A stretch of 36,299 nucleotides of DNA from Chloroflexia bacterium (lineage in GTDB: Bacteria; Chloroflexota; Chloroflexia; Thermomicrobiales; UBA6265), in the NCBI GenBank assembly GCA_013697005.1, contig JACCXM010000403.1:1-36299 (forward strand), in the 5' to 3' direction. The position numbers and the translations under genes are program-made. How positions within the stretch are numbered: the first letter of the stretch is position 1; the number at the start of each line of letters is the position of its first letter. The notes beneath the pieces are model-generated. The model did no database searches. It was not told the origin of the DNA and saw only the letters and a program-made list of their open reading frames with translations. Below are positions 17,973 through 25,845 of this stretch, piece after piece.

Positions 17973-19045
17973 CGTTGGAAGACGAGCCGCGACGTAGTGG
18001 GGACGATCTGAACGTATCGGATTTCGATTACGAACTTCCCGAGTCTTTGATTGCGCAAACGCCTTTGGAAAATCGGGAGGACTCCCGACTTCTCGTCCTC
18101 GAAAAGAACTCGGGTCACATCCACCATTCGCGATTCAAGCATCTAGGCCAGATGCTGGCGCCTGGTGATCTTTTGGTGGCGAACAACAGCCGAGTCAATC
18201 TCGCGCGGATGCACGGCATCCGCGATGCGACCGGCGGAGCGGTCGAAATTCTTTTGCTGAGAGAGGTAGATGGAACCTGGAGCGCAATGGCCAAACCTGC
18301 CAGCAAGCTTCGCGCTGGGGCGGCTCTTACCTTTCCATCTCTCAGAGGGGATGTCGAACCAGCCAGGGGCATAGTCGAGGAAAATCTGGGCGAAGGGGTC
18401 GTCAGACTCCGATTCGATCCAGTAGCCAACCAGCGTCTCTCGTGCTATGGAGTGACACCATTGCCGCCGTATATCACCCAAACACTGCTCGATCCAGATC
18501 GATATCAGACGGTGTACAGTAGCGTTTCAGGATCGGCGGCAGCGCCAACCGCGGGACTCCATTTTTCACTTGAGCTGATTGCTGATTTGAACCGGCAAGG
18601 GATCGGGTGGACCGAAGTTACCCTGCACGTGGGTCTAGACACGTTCCGACCAATCATGGTCTCGCGAATCCGCAATCACGCGATCCATGAAGAATGGTGT
18701 GAGGTGTCGACCGAGGCAGCGCGCTCTGTCGCCGAGTGCCGGCAACGAGGGGGACGTGTAGTCGCAGTTGGTACAACCGCGGCGCGCACGTTGGAGACTT
18801 TAGGCGCCTGCTGGAGTGATGATACGCCGCAAGGTTTCGCCGGAATGACCAAGATCTTCATCGTCCCTGGTCATCGATGGCGACTTGTCGATGCTTTGGT
18901 GACGAACTTTCACCTGCCGCGCTCCAGCCTGTTGTTGCTGGTAAGCGCGCTTGCGGGACGCGAGTCGATACTCCACGCTTACGCAGAGGCGATTCGGCAG
19001 GGATATCGGTTTTACTCGTTCGGGGATGCGATGCTCATTCGATGA
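17969..19045 (+). CDS. queA: tRNA preQ1(34) S-adenosylmethionine ribosyltransferase-isomerase
   Basis: Transfers and isomerises the ribosyl moiety of SAM onto preQ1 at tRNA position 34, giving epoxyqueuosine. Family features in the 358 residues: [20 protein letters not shown]-type N-terminus (17-35), the [14 protein letters not shown] segment, [21 protein letters not shown], the SAM-site sequence [22 protein letters not shown] and [16 protein letters not shown]. The first 15 residues are an unusual extension, and the true start could be TTG 17969 or TTG 17975; both are near the ruvB stop. tgt is not adjacent. The stop overlaps the next gene in an ATGA. Confidence 0.94.
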   Translation: MTLEDEPRRSGDDLNVSDFDYELPESLIAQTPLENREDSRLLVLEKNSGHIHHSRFKHLGQMLAPGDLLVANNSRVNLARMHGIRDATGGAVEILLLREVDGTWSAMAKPASKLRAGAALTFPSLRGDVEPARGIVEENLGEGVVRLRFDPVANQRLSCYGVTPLPPYITQTLLDPDRYQTVYSSVSGSAAAPTAGLHFSLELIADLNRQGIGWTEVTLHVGLDTFRPIMVSRIRNHAIHEEWCEVSTEAARSVAECRQRGGRVVAVGTTAARTLETLGACWSDDTPQGFAGMTKIFIVPGHRWRLVDALVTNFHLPRSSLLLLVSALAGRESILHAYAEAIRQGYRFYSFGDAMLIR

Positions 19046-19809
19046 GCCAGAAAAGGATCATGATGCTGAGGTCTGACCGCGCCGCGAGCGATACCACGAC
19101 GCTGATAGCGTGCGCTCGATCGTTCGCTCTTGCTGGCTTGGCGTTTGTTGTGCTGACAGGATGCGGTGCGGCTCCCGCCGGTGGGGTATCTCTTGGGGCA
19201 ACACCAGCACCGGAAAGTTCGCCCAGCGCGGATGGTTTAAGTTGTTGGACGGACGAGCAACGATTGGAAGGAGACCAGGGAATGTCTAAAATGTACACGT
19301 CGCCGCCGGAGCTGCGAATCGACCCGGCAAAAAATTACACCGCGACACTGCAAACGAATAAGGGTGAGGTTGAGGTGGAGTTTTTTCCGGCTGATGCTCC
19401 GAATACCGTCAATAACTTTGTCTGCCTTGCCGAGGATGGATATTTCGATGAGACGCCATTTCATCGGATCGTCAAAGGATTTGTGATACAGGGTGGCGAT
19501 CCGACGGGTACTGGCAGCGGCGGACCTGGCTACCAGTTCAACGACGAAACTGTAACGCGAGACTATGAGCGGGGGATATTGGCAATGGCCAACGCCGGTC
19601 CCAACACGAACGGGAGCCAGTTTTTTATCGTGCTCGACGATCTCCGTGGCCGGCTTCCAAAAAACTACACGATTTTTGGTCGCGTCACCGGTGGACTCGA
19701 CGTCGTCGATGCGATTGCAGAAACTCCTACCGCCTCCGGCCGGAGCGGGGAAAAATCGACTCCAACCGAGCCAGTAACGTTGGAAAAGGTGACAGTCTCT
19801 GAGTCGTAG
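19042..19809 (+). CDS. Cyclophilin-type peptidyl-prolyl isomerase, lipoprotein
   Basis: Extracytoplasmic proline isomerase. The N-terminus has a positively charged start, a hydrophobic stretch and a lipobox LTGC (Cys41 counted from ATG 19042), then a linker of about 65 residues and the cyclophilin domain. Active-site signatures: FHRIVKGFVIQGGDPTGTG, GILAMANAGPNTNGSQFFI and the NYTIFGRVTGG loop. ATG 19042 overlaps the queA stop (ATGA); ATG 19060 or 19063, after AAAAGG, would also give a normal signal peptide. The longer frame reaching back to 18877 lies inside queA and is not credible. A strong stem-loop follows the stop. Confidence 0.9.
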   Translation: MSQKRIMMLRSDRAASDTTTLIACARSFALAGLAFVVLTGCGAAPAGGVSLGATPAPESSPSADGLSCWTDEQRLEGDQGMSKMYTSPPELRIDPAKNYTATLQTNKGEVEVEFFPADAPNTVNNFVCLAEDGYFDETPFHRIVKGFVIQGGDPTGTGSGGPGYQFNDETVTRDYERGILAMANAGPNTNGSQFFIVLDDLRGRLPKNYTIFGRVTGGLDVVDAIAETPTASGRSGEKSTPTEPVTLEKVTVSES

Positions 19810-19846
19810 CTTGCTTGGTCAATTCCACTTGAACAGGAGAACAACC

Positions 19847-19879
19847 GCGGGCCGGACGGGCATACACCGTCCGGCCTGC
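19847..19879. terminator. Stem-loop between convergent genes
   Basis: GGCCGGACGG (19850-19859) pairs with CCGTCCGGCC (19867-19876) around a 7-base loop; three further pairs, one G-U, extend the stem. It lies between the cyclophilin stop and the oppositely oriented 73-residue gene and may stop both transcripts. No T-run follows, so it is not a textbook intrinsic terminator. Confidence 0.55.
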
Positions 19880-19896
19880 TGATCGACATCATAACC

Positions 19897-20118
19897 TCAA
19901 GCGGCGACATCCAGTTCGCGGCACACTTCTTCATACTCGCCGAGCAGCTGAAACCAAAACGCTTCCCACTCCGAAACGTCGGCGCCAGAGACTACGGCTT
20001 CGTCGATGCGGCGATATCCATCATCGAGACGTTGCTCGAGAGAGCTCCGCTTCGCACTCAGGCAGCCGCTCAAATGCACAGGATCACGGTCGATGCCGGT
20101 TTCTTCCGCGTCGTTCAT
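19897..20118 (-). CDS. Small acidic helical protein of unknown function (73 aa)
   Basis: I do not recognise a named family. The product is acidic and should be mostly alpha-helical: a first helix around residues 25-42 (LEQRLDDGYRRIDEAVV) and a second around 49-70 (WEAFWFQLLGEYEEVCREL) rich in aromatics. It starts 27 bases after the stop of the Rad52-like gene, with GGGAG 10 bases ahead of its ATG, so it is the second gene of a LexA-boxed operon. The two-helix shape resembles small accessory proteins seen beside phage or plasmid recombination genes, but this is impression only. No other promoter is visible. Confidence 0.75.
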   Translation of the reverse strand: MNDAEETGIDRDPVHLSGCLSAKRSSLEQRLDDGYRRIDEAVVSGADVSEWEAFWFQLLGEYEEVCRELDVAA

Positions 20119-20145
20119 CGAATTGCGCTCCCAGTCCCCTCACTC

Positions 20146-20775
20146 TTATGAGGCTATCTTGTCGGCCCCGGCCTGGGTCTGAATGCGATCGATGAGCGTC
20201 GAGGCATCCCTGCGGCTCAATGCCACAGCCTGGACGCCGAACTCCTGAACGGCACGTTCATCGAGGGACGGGCCATCGAGACCTGCTTCGCGAGCGACCG
20301 CTTGCAAGTAACGGAGCTGCCGCTGTGTGGCTGCCTGATCTGGACCAATGGCCGCGATGGCGATCGGAGCTTGGCGTTCCTGCGCCGTGCTGCCTCTCGC
20401 CGACGCCGCTGACTTCACTGGGGCGTCGACTACGCGTCCGGCCGCAGCGCCGAACTCGAAATCGGGACAGAATTGGGTACCAAACCCGAGGGCACCGAGA
20501 GCGCGGCCAATTGCTTTGGTTTCGGCCTTCTCCAGATAATCGCGGAAGTCGCCGGCGGTCTCGCTACCCCAGCCAGTCGAGGAGCCACCATCCGGAATCG
20601 CGATCCGGGCGCGAAAAACAGCGATGTTATCGGCGTGAGACACCAACTCTGTTTCGACCGTCGCGTCAGGATGTCGATCACGGAGCCAGACCAGCCGCCA
20701 TTTCACTTCCAGGTAGTCTGACCCGTTGACGCGGGTGAGATAGCGGGCGGGTTCAAACGGGGTTGCCACTGCCAT
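20146..20775 (-). CDS. Putative Rad52/ERF-like single-strand annealing protein, SOS-controlled
   Basis: The 209-residue product has two parts. Residues 1-108 carry YLEVKWRLVWLRDRHPDA (21-38), an alternating strand region and the helix EKAETKAIGRALGALGFGTQ (82-101). That last pattern, a conserved A-E-T..A..RAL...G(Y/F)G, is what I associate with phage and bacterial Rad52/ERF/RedB-type annealing proteins. After a linker, residues 148-200 (TQRQLRYLQAVAREAGL..., SRRDASTLIDRI) form a small helical domain often appended to such proteins. Family assignment is from memory of motifs and uncertain. GGAGGAA lies 5 bases before the ATG. A near-consensus promoter and a LexA box precede it, pointing to DNA-damage induction. 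It sits back to back with dnaN-recF. Confidence 0.6.
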   Translation of the reverse strand: MAVATPFEPARYLTRVNGSDYLEVKWRLVWLRDRHPDATVETELVSHADNIAVFRARIAIPDGGSSTGWGSETAGDFRDYLEKAETKAIGRALGALGFGTQFCPDFEFGAAAGRVVDAPVKSAASARGSTAQERQAPIAIAAIGPDQAATQRQLRYLQAVAREAGLDGPSLDERAVQEFGVQAVALSRRDASTLIDRIQTQAGADKIAS

Positions 20776-20795
20776 GGTATTCCTCCATACGGATT

Positions 20796-20809
20796 AGAAC
20801 TTTTGTTCT
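20796..20809. promoter_or_regulatory. LexA box upstream of the Rad52-like operon
   Basis: AGAACTTTTGTTCT: both half-sites (GAAC and GTTC) match the boxes at imuB and ruvB. It lies just downstream of the -10 element, over the likely transcription start, where a repressor would block initiation. Confidence 0.85.
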
Positions 20810-20817
20810 GATACTGA

Positions 20818-20846
20818 AGTTTAGAGGATACCGAAACCTCTGTCAA
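20818..20846 (-). promoter_or_regulatory. Near-consensus sigma-70 promoter of the Rad52-like operon
   Basis: On the minus strand TTGACA (20846-20841) is followed after exactly 17 bases by TAAACT (20823-20818). This is among the best promoters in the window. The LexA box begins 8 bases downstream of the -10. Confidence 0.85.
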
Positions 20847-20921
20847 GGGGTCAACGCAGGACATATTTTGCCGTGACCGCGGGCCACACAAGAGACGCAA
20901 GTCTGTCCATCGCTCCCATGC

Positions 20922-20927
20922 TATAAT
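20922..20927 (+). promoter_or_regulatory. -10 element of dnaN
   Basis: Perfect TATAAT at 20922-20927. No good -35 at 17 bases. The transcript would begin near 20934 and give a 40-base leader before the GTG of dnaN. Confidence 0.6.
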
Positions 20928-20973
20928 CGAGTCCTTATGTGTACGGACACTCGAAACCAGAGGAACAGTTGAG

Positions 20974-22116
20974 GTGAATGTCTCCTCTCCGCAGGAACTC
21001 CTGCAGCGATCTCTGGCTCAAGTAAGCCGTGCTGTCGCGACCAAAACGACGTTCCCAATCCTGAGCAACGTACTCATTGATGCTGATGGCGAGAGTCTTC
21101 GATTGGCGGCCACCAATCAAGAAATCGGCATCTCGTCCAGTATTCCCGCACAAGTCGATGAACCAGGGCGGGTCACGGTGGATGCGCGGTTGCTCTCAGA
21201 ATTTGTGAACACGCTGCCCCACGAAACCGTACGCCTTTCCACCGACCTGGGCCGGCTCATGCTCAAGGTGAACGGGCTCGGCGCTGACGCCGAGATAAAC
21301 GGAATCGATGCGGAGGAATTTCCCTTGTTTCCGCGCCAGGAGGACGGCGCATTCACGGCGAGTGTTGACCCTCAGATGCTGCGCGAAATGATTGGGCTCG
21401 TGGAGTTCGCGGCAGCCAGCGACGACAGCCGACCAGTTCTGGCTGGCGTTCTGATTCGATTCGAGGACAACAGAATCATCATGGCGGCGGCAGACGGATT
21501 CCGGCTCGCCGTGCGCGAAGGTGAACTCGTATCGTCGGTCCTGGAACGTCTCGACATCATTGTGCCGGCCAGGGCGTTGCGTGAGCTGGCGCGAATTATT
21601 GGCGATCGAACCGAGCCGATCGCACTGAGAGTAACCCCGAATCGCGGGCAACTTCTCGTCGAAACGGAAGATACGGAATTCTATTCTCGTCTCATCGATG
21701 GGACGTTTCCGGATTTCCGGCAGATTGTACCTCCCGAGTTCGCCACGCGAATCGAGTTGGGCCGGGATGATTTTCTCGCCGCGGTGCGGCGGGCGGGCTT
21801 TTTTGCGCGTGACAATAACGACGTCGTAAGGCTGAGCGCGAAGATGTCCGACGACGAGCTGGCAGCGGGCAACGTTCAGGTGTCCGCCAATGCCGCCGAA
21901 CGGGGCAGCAGTCAAAGTGACGTGGCCGCGGCGATCCAGGGTCCGGAAGGTCAGATTGCCTTCAACAGCCGATACCTGGTCGATGTGTTGAGCGTGTTAC
22001 GGTCCGCACGAGTCATGCTCGGGATGAACGGGGCAAATCAGGCGGGCGTTGTGCGCTCTCTCGATTCAGATTCCTATACTTACGTCATCATGCCCATGGT
22101 CATCGGCGCCAACTGA
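20974..22116 (+). CDS. dnaN: DNA polymerase III beta subunit (sliding clamp)
   Basis: Ring-shaped processivity clamp for the replicative polymerase. The 380 residues follow the three-domain beta plan: SPQELLQRSLAQVSRAVATK at the N-terminus, TTFPILSNVLIDAD, second-domain GVLIRFEDNRIIMAAADGFRLAV and the third-domain C-terminal VRSLDSDSYTYVIMPM(V/R). GTG 20974 is preceded by AGAGGAA at a good distance, and an in-frame stop lies upstream, which fixes the start. recF follows 21 bases later. dnaA is not in the window, so the dnaA-dnaN origin arrangement cannot be checked. Confidence 0.97.
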   Translation: MNVSSPQELLQRSLAQVSRAVATKTTFPILSNVLIDADGESLRLAATNQEIGISSSIPAQVDEPGRVTVDARLLSEFVNTLPHETVRLSTDLGRLMLKVNGLGADAEINGIDAEEFPLFPRQEDGAFTASVDPQMLREMIGLVEFAAASDDSRPVLAGVLIRFEDNRIIMAAADGFRLAVREGELVSSVLERLDIIVPARALRELARIIGDRTEPIALRVTPNRGQLLVETEDTEFYSRLIDGTFPDFRQIVPPEFATRIELGRDDFLAAVRRAGFFARDNNDVVRLSAKMSDDELAAGNVQVSANAAERGSSQSDVAAAIQGPEGQIAFNSRYLVDVLSVLRSARVMLGMNGANQAGVVRSLDSDSYTYVIMPMVIGAN

Positions 22117-22137
22117 CCTGTACCGGTCATTTCGCAT

Positions 22138-23340
22138 ATGCGGTTACGGACACTCGAGCTCAATGAGTTTCGATCATTTCGCAGGCTATTCCTGCCGCTT
22201 CAACCGGCTGGATTCCGCGCGGTAGGACCAAACGCAAGCGGGAAGTCGACGCTGTTGGAAGCAATGGCGATGCTGGCTACGACGCGGTCGCCACGCACCT
22301 CTGCCGAACGTGAAATCGCCAATTGGCAAAGTGGCTCGGACCTGGCAATCCCGCCGTACGCAAGGCTTCGCGCCGAATTCGAACGGGGTGATGGTTCGCA
22401 CCATATTGAGATTGGCCTCACGCTCGATGGCGGCGAGTCTGGAGCGCTGAAGAAGAGGACGCGTTTCGATGACCGCTCCGTTCGCAGCGTAGACGCTGTT
22501 GGTCAGCTCAAGACGGTTTTGTTTTCTCCTCAAGATGTAGACCTGATTTCAGGTTCGCCGAATCTCCGCCGACGCTACCTGGATATGGCTGTAAGTCAAG
22601 CGAGTCGAAGCTATCTGCGCGCCCTATCTCGATATAACCGGGTGCTGGAGCAACGGAACAGCCTACTGCGAGGATTCGCGAGAGAGAAGGTCAGTTCCGA
22701 GGCATTGGGTCCAGCTCAAGAAATGGCATTCTGGAATGCAGAGCTGATCTCTACGGCCGTAGATGTTATGGCGATGCGACTCGGCGCCGTGAATTTTCTC
22801 AATTCGCGTGCGAAGTTTCATTTTTCAATGTTGACGGGGGACGAAACATTGTCGGTTGCCTATGTCGCGCCGCGCGTCAACCTTCCCGAAGAAGAATGGG
22901 TTGGCGTGGCGTGGCCAGCGACTCCGCAAAGCATCCGTCAGGCATTGGCGGCGTCATTTGCGGCGAGTCTGGAACGGCTTGTGGCGGAGGAGCTGCGCCG
23001 CGGAATAACCGTCATCGGGCCACATCGTGACGATATTGAGGTGATGGCCAGCGGCGTTGATCTTGGTAGATTCGGATCGCGAGGACAGCAACGCCTCGCC
23101 GTACTGGCGATCAAACTTGGGGAGCTTGATTTGCTGGAGGATGCTGGGGGAGAAACACCGGTGCTTCTGCTCGACGATGTCTTGTCGGAGCTCGATGGCC
23201 GTCACCGTGAAAAGCTGGTCAATCTGCTGTCAGCGCGGGACGCTCAAATTTGTGTGACGTCGACCGACGACCGCGATCTAGCGTCGCCTGGACTTTCGCA
23301 TTTGCCACGTCTCCGGGTTGCGGACGGTGCGGTTGGATGA
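22138..23340 (+). CDS. recF: DNA replication and repair protein RecF
   Basis: SMC-like ATPase that marks single-strand/double-strand junctions and works with RecO and RecR. In the 400 residues: MRLRTLELNEFRSF start, Walker A GPNASGKST (30-38), the FSPQDVDLISGSPNLRRRYLD segment, the ABC signature region FGSRGQQRLAVLAIKL and Walker B PVLLLDDVLSELD, with the CVTSTD sensor near the end. Length is slightly above the usual 360-370. Its position after dnaN is conserved in bacteria, and recR lies 18 kb upstream in the same window. Confidence 0.96.
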   Translation: MRLRTLELNEFRSFRRLFLPLQPAGFRAVGPNASGKSTLLEAMAMLATTRSPRTSAEREIANWQSGSDLAIPPYARLRAEFERGDGSHHIEIGLTLDGGESGALKKRTRFDDRSVRSVDAVGQLKTVLFSPQDVDLISGSPNLRRRYLDMAVSQASRSYLRALSRYNRVLEQRNSLLRGFAREKVSSEALGPAQEMAFWNAELISTAVDVMAMRLGAVNFLNSRAKFHFSMLTGDETLSVAYVAPRVNLPEEEWVGVAWPATPQSIRQALAASFAASLERLVAEELRRGITVIGPHRDDIEVMASGVDLGRFGSRGQQRLAVLAIKLGELDLLEDAGGETPVLLLDDVLSELDGRHREKLVNLLSARDAQICVTSTDDRDLASPGLSHLPRLRVADGAVG

Positions 23341-23434
23341 GTCAGATCACGATATGTTCCTACACGGTATTGGGCTGGCGTGGCAACGGCGATCAGAATC
23401 GGAACCGGAACGGTCAGAGCTGTGGTTTACGCAG

Positions 23435-24511
23435 GTGAATGGCCCTGCGGTGCGGGTTATTTTCGTTCTCACTTGTGCGATCGCTACACTGCACGGCTGC
23501 ACTCAGGCGTCAGTGGATCAAGGTGGCATTTCCGTACTGGATTCATTGGAAGGTACGCCTAGATGGATCGATACCGCGCCGGCTGCGCCGGTTTGGTCGC
23601 CGGACGGTGAGGTCATAGCCTGGGGCACTGAAGATGGGCTCTACGTTAGTCCAGGAAAAAGTTCAGATCCAGAATTGCTCACGACGGAAATCTCAGTGGC
23701 TGGTCGCCCAGCCTGGTCGCCGGATGGACGCAGGTTGGTTTTTGTCGATGAGATTCGATCGTCTTTGGTTGTAATCGATTCAGCCTCAGGGCACAGAACA
23801 TTGGAACTCGAATTGGCGAGTGACCGCGCGAAGTTTCCTTCGATCGGAACACTGACATTTGGCGGACCGGCGTGGTCCCCAGATGGTTCTCAAATCGCAT
23901 TCAATTGCTGGGATGGCGCAGGCGACGAATTGTGCGTGGTCCGGGCAGACGGCGGGAACGAGCGGCAGGTGACCCAAATTGACCCAGCTCGCTCAACCAG
24001 CGGAGCCCCGGAGCAGGAGTTTTCGGCGGCGCCGGCGAACGTGGGGCCAGCCTCATGGTCGCCTGACGGTTCATACCTTGCCGTCGCCGCATACCCCGAG
24101 CAGCGAGGCGCCGCGTCAGGGGTTTTCATAGTTGATCTGGAACGGGGCAGCGCACGGAGAGTTTCCTCGCTTGTTCCAAATTCGGAAATTCTCTGGTTTG
24201 GTGATGGAGACTCGTTGTTATTCACCGCGAGCGAAAAGGGACGCAGCGATGCCTGGCGCTGCTGGCTCGATAGTTCGGTATTGGAAAATCTGACGATGGG
24301 GCTCGAAAGTGGGGCGCGCGAACCCGCGCTCGCACCAGATGAATCTCAAATAGCGGTGTCGAGCCGGGGGAAGATCATCGTTCAAAGCCTGGAAGGTGTT
24401 GTCAAGGCGGCGATGGATTCACATCACTATGGTCGGTTTCCGGCCTGGAAACCAAACGGAGACGGGCTGGCGTTCGCCGCCGAGCCCGATGTGGTCCGAA
24501 ATTTCGTTTGA
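23435..24511 (+). CDS. Beta-propeller (TolB/PD40-like) lipoprotein
   Basis: A secreted, lipid-anchored protein. From GTG 23435 the signal peptide is short and regular, with hydrophobic IFVLTCAIATL and lipobox LHGC (Cys22). The rest is a propeller: at least six WSPDG-type blade motifs (APVWSPDGEVIAWG, RPAWSPDGRRLVFVD, GPAWSPDGSQIAFN, PASWSPDGSYLAVAA, PALAPDESQIAVSS, FPAWKPNGDGLAFAA) spaced through the chain. The frame stays open back to 23318, overlapping recF; using that start would place 39 charged residues before the signal peptide, so I prefer GTG 23435 or 23450. Role unknown; such propellers usually bind proteins or ligands. Confidence 0.8.
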   Translation: MNGPAVRVIFVLTCAIATLHGCTQASVDQGGISVLDSLEGTPRWIDTAPAAPVWSPDGEVIAWGTEDGLYVSPGKSSDPELLTTEISVAGRPAWSPDGRRLVFVDEIRSSLVVIDSASGHRTLELELASDRAKFPSIGTLTFGGPAWSPDGSQIAFNCWDGAGDELCVVRADGGNERQVTQIDPARSTSGAPEQEFSAAPANVGPASWSPDGSYLAVAAYPEQRGAASGVFIVDLERGSARRVSSLVPNSEILWFGDGDSLLFTASEKGRSDAWRCWLDSSVLENLTMGLESGAREPALAPDESQIAVSSRGKIIVQSLEGVVKAAMDSHHYGRFPAWKPNGDGLAFAAEPDVVRNFV

Positions 24512-24547
24512 GTGTTGGCTGATTCTTGTGGGCAGTTGGCACGATCG

Positions 24548-24621
24548 TGGCTGGGGAGCAGGGATTCGAACCCCAACTACCTGATCCAGAATCAGGCGTC
24601 CTACCGTTAGACGACTCCCCA
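24548..24621 (-). tRNA. tRNA-Gln(CTG)
   Basis: On the minus strand the acceptor TGGGGAG (24621-24615) pairs with CTCCCCA (24558-24552), the discriminator is G and CCA is encoded (24550-24548). The anticodon stem CCTGA/TCAGG encloses the loop TTCTGGA, anticodon CTG. The T loop reads GGTTCGAATCC. It lies just after the convergent lipoprotein gene. Confidence 0.97.
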
Positions 24622-24631
24622 ACGCAATACG

Positions 24632-24661
24632 AGTCTAACATGCGGCAAAACGGCCATCCAA
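24632..24661 (-). promoter_or_regulatory. Promoter of tRNA-Gln
   Basis: Minus strand TTGGAT (24661-24656), 18-base spacer, TAGACT (24637-24632) with an upstream TG (extended -10, TGT-TAGACT). The start would fall about 5 bases before the mature tRNA. Confidence 0.6.
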
Positions 24662-24691
24662 CGCGCCGAGACTTCCCTATCAGATCTCCCG

Positions 24692-25582
24692 TTACGCACG
24701 TTCAACAGGACCAAGTGCAAACGCCGCAGTGACCGTGTTTCTGGCAAGAGCCATTGTCGTTACTGGAGTCGTCCCTCCAGGAACTGGCGTGAAAGCGGCG
24801 GCGACGCGCGCCACGGAGTCTGCATCGGCGTCACCCACGACGCGGCCCCCTTCCACATTCACGCCGAAATCGATCACGATGGCACCGGGCTCGATCATGG
24901 AACCGTGCAGCAAACCCGGATGCCCGGCGGCGAGCACCACTAAATCGGCACTTTGCGTTTCGTCTGCAAGTGATGGAGTCCGGGTGTGGCAGATTGTGAC
25001 CGTCGCATCGCGTGCCATGAGGAGTGCGGCCATCGGTTTGCCAACAACGTTTCCACGGCCGATGACAACCGCCCGTTTCCCGGCAACGGGGATCTTGTAG
25101 TAGTCGAGAAGCTCAAGACCAGCTAACGGTGTACTCGGATGGAGTGTGGGCAGACCAAGGTGAAGGCGTCCGACGCTCGTTGGCGAGACTCCGTCGACAT
25201 CTTTCTCCGGAGCGATCGTGGAAATCACGTCCAAGGCCTGAATGTGTGGTGGCATCGGAAGCAGCACCAGAACGCCGTGGACATCCGGACGATGATTGAG
25301 CCGTTCGATCGTTTCCACGACTCTGCGCGTGGTTGAGGCGACAGGAAGCAAAACATCCATGTGGGCGATGCCGCAGCCTGCCATCGCGCGGGCGATAGCG
25401 GTCCGATAGGCAACGGACGGCGGAGCCTCACCGACCAGGACCGTTGCCAACCCGGGTGCGACACCGGTCTCTTCCAGCAGGAGACGGGTCGCGTTCTGCA
25501 CCTCATTCCGAATGCGGCGCGCCGGAGGCGCGCCCAGGAGCTGCTTGGCGGTCGTTAGCGTTTTCTCCTGTTCTCCGCTCAC
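24692..25582 (-). CDS. folD: FolD-family methylenetetrahydrofolate dehydrogenase/cyclohydrolase, cyclohydrolase residues lost
   Basis: FolD interconverts 5,10-methylene-, methenyl- and 10-formyl-THF with NADP. The 296-residue protein is clearly FolD: APGLATVLVG (42-51), EKDVDGVSPTSVGRL (126-140), the NADP motif VIGRGNVVGKPMAALL (173-188), GAIVIDFGVN and PVPGGTTPVTTMAL. Two catalytic residues are replaced. In the YVxxK motif (human MTHFD1 Lys56) the sequence is YRTAI, so Lys is Ile63; in VQLPLP (Gln100) it is VLLPMP, so Gln is Leu107. PVPGGVGP(M) is also changed to PVPGGTTPV. GTG 25582 is chosen as start; the frame is open to 25831 but that part does not resemble FolD and contains the promoter. 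Confidence 0.85.
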   Translation of the reverse strand: MSGEQEKTLTTAKQLLGAPPARRIRNEVQNATRLLLEETGVAPGLATVLVGEAPPSVAYRTAIARAMAGCGIAHMDVLLPVASTTRRVVETIERLNHRPDVHGVLVLLPMPPHIQALDVISTIAPEKDVDGVSPTSVGRLHLGLPTLHPSTPLAGLELLDYYKIPVAGKRAVVIGRGNVVGKPMAALLMARDATVTICHTRTPSLADETQSADLVVLAAGHPGLLHGSMIEPGAIVIDFGVNVEGGRVVGDADADSVARVAAAFTPVPGGTTPVTTMALARNTVTAAFALGPVERA

Positions 25583-25688
25583 GTGGCGCGCAGCGAACTG
25601 TCGTCTGCGGTCGGATCCGAAACTCCTAGCGCAGCATAGAGCACCACTTCCCGGCACATGACCGGGCCAAACGTCCGACGAACCCACA

Positions 25689-25766
25689 GTATAACGACAG
25701 TGATAGTCAGATGCAGACAGTTGTGCTGGCGGCGTCACCGAGAGCAGAGCTCTAGTGTCGTTATAC
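25689..25766. repeat. 11-bp perfect inverted repeat in the folD leader/promoter
   Basis: GTATAACGACA (25689-25699) and TGTCGTTATAC (25756-25766) are exact reverse complements 56 bases apart. One arm covers the -10 of the folD promoter and the other lies in the leader, the layout of a pair of operators joined by a DNA loop. Confidence 0.6.
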
Positions 25767-25789
25767 GGGCGACTAAGCCCAGTGGTCAA
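25760..25789 (-). promoter_or_regulatory. Promoter directed toward folD
   Basis: Minus strand TTGACC (25789-25784), 18-base spacer, TATAAC (25765-25760). The start near 25753 leaves a leader of about 170 bases before folD. The -10 overlaps the right arm of an 11-bp inverted repeat (25756-25766 with 25689-25699). Confidence 0.6.
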
Positions 25790-25816
25790 TGGAACTGTCG
25801 AAATCCATAAAGATAG

Positions 25817-25845
25817 TTGACCTTTGGGCAACCCGGTGATAGACT
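25817..25845 (+). promoter_or_regulatory. Promoter of the XRE regulator gene
   Basis: TTGACC (25817-25822), 17-base spacer, TAGACT (25840-25845). It is divergent from the folD promoter with only 27 bases between the two -35 elements. The stretch 25583-25930 holds no confident gene; it is filled by these two promoters and inverted repeats. Confidence 0.7.

Noticed and set aside
18877-19041. N-terminal extension of the cyclophilin frame
   Set aside because: It lies wholly inside queA in another frame and would bury the lipoprotein signal peptide.
19847-20118. Prophage or mobile-element remnant around the Rad52-like operon
   Set aside because: No integrase, direct-repeat attachment site, tRNA junction or phage structural gene; flanks are core genes.
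25583-25831. N-terminal extension of the folD frame by 83 codons
   Set aside because: It does not resemble FolD and contains the -10 region and inverted repeat of the folD promoter.
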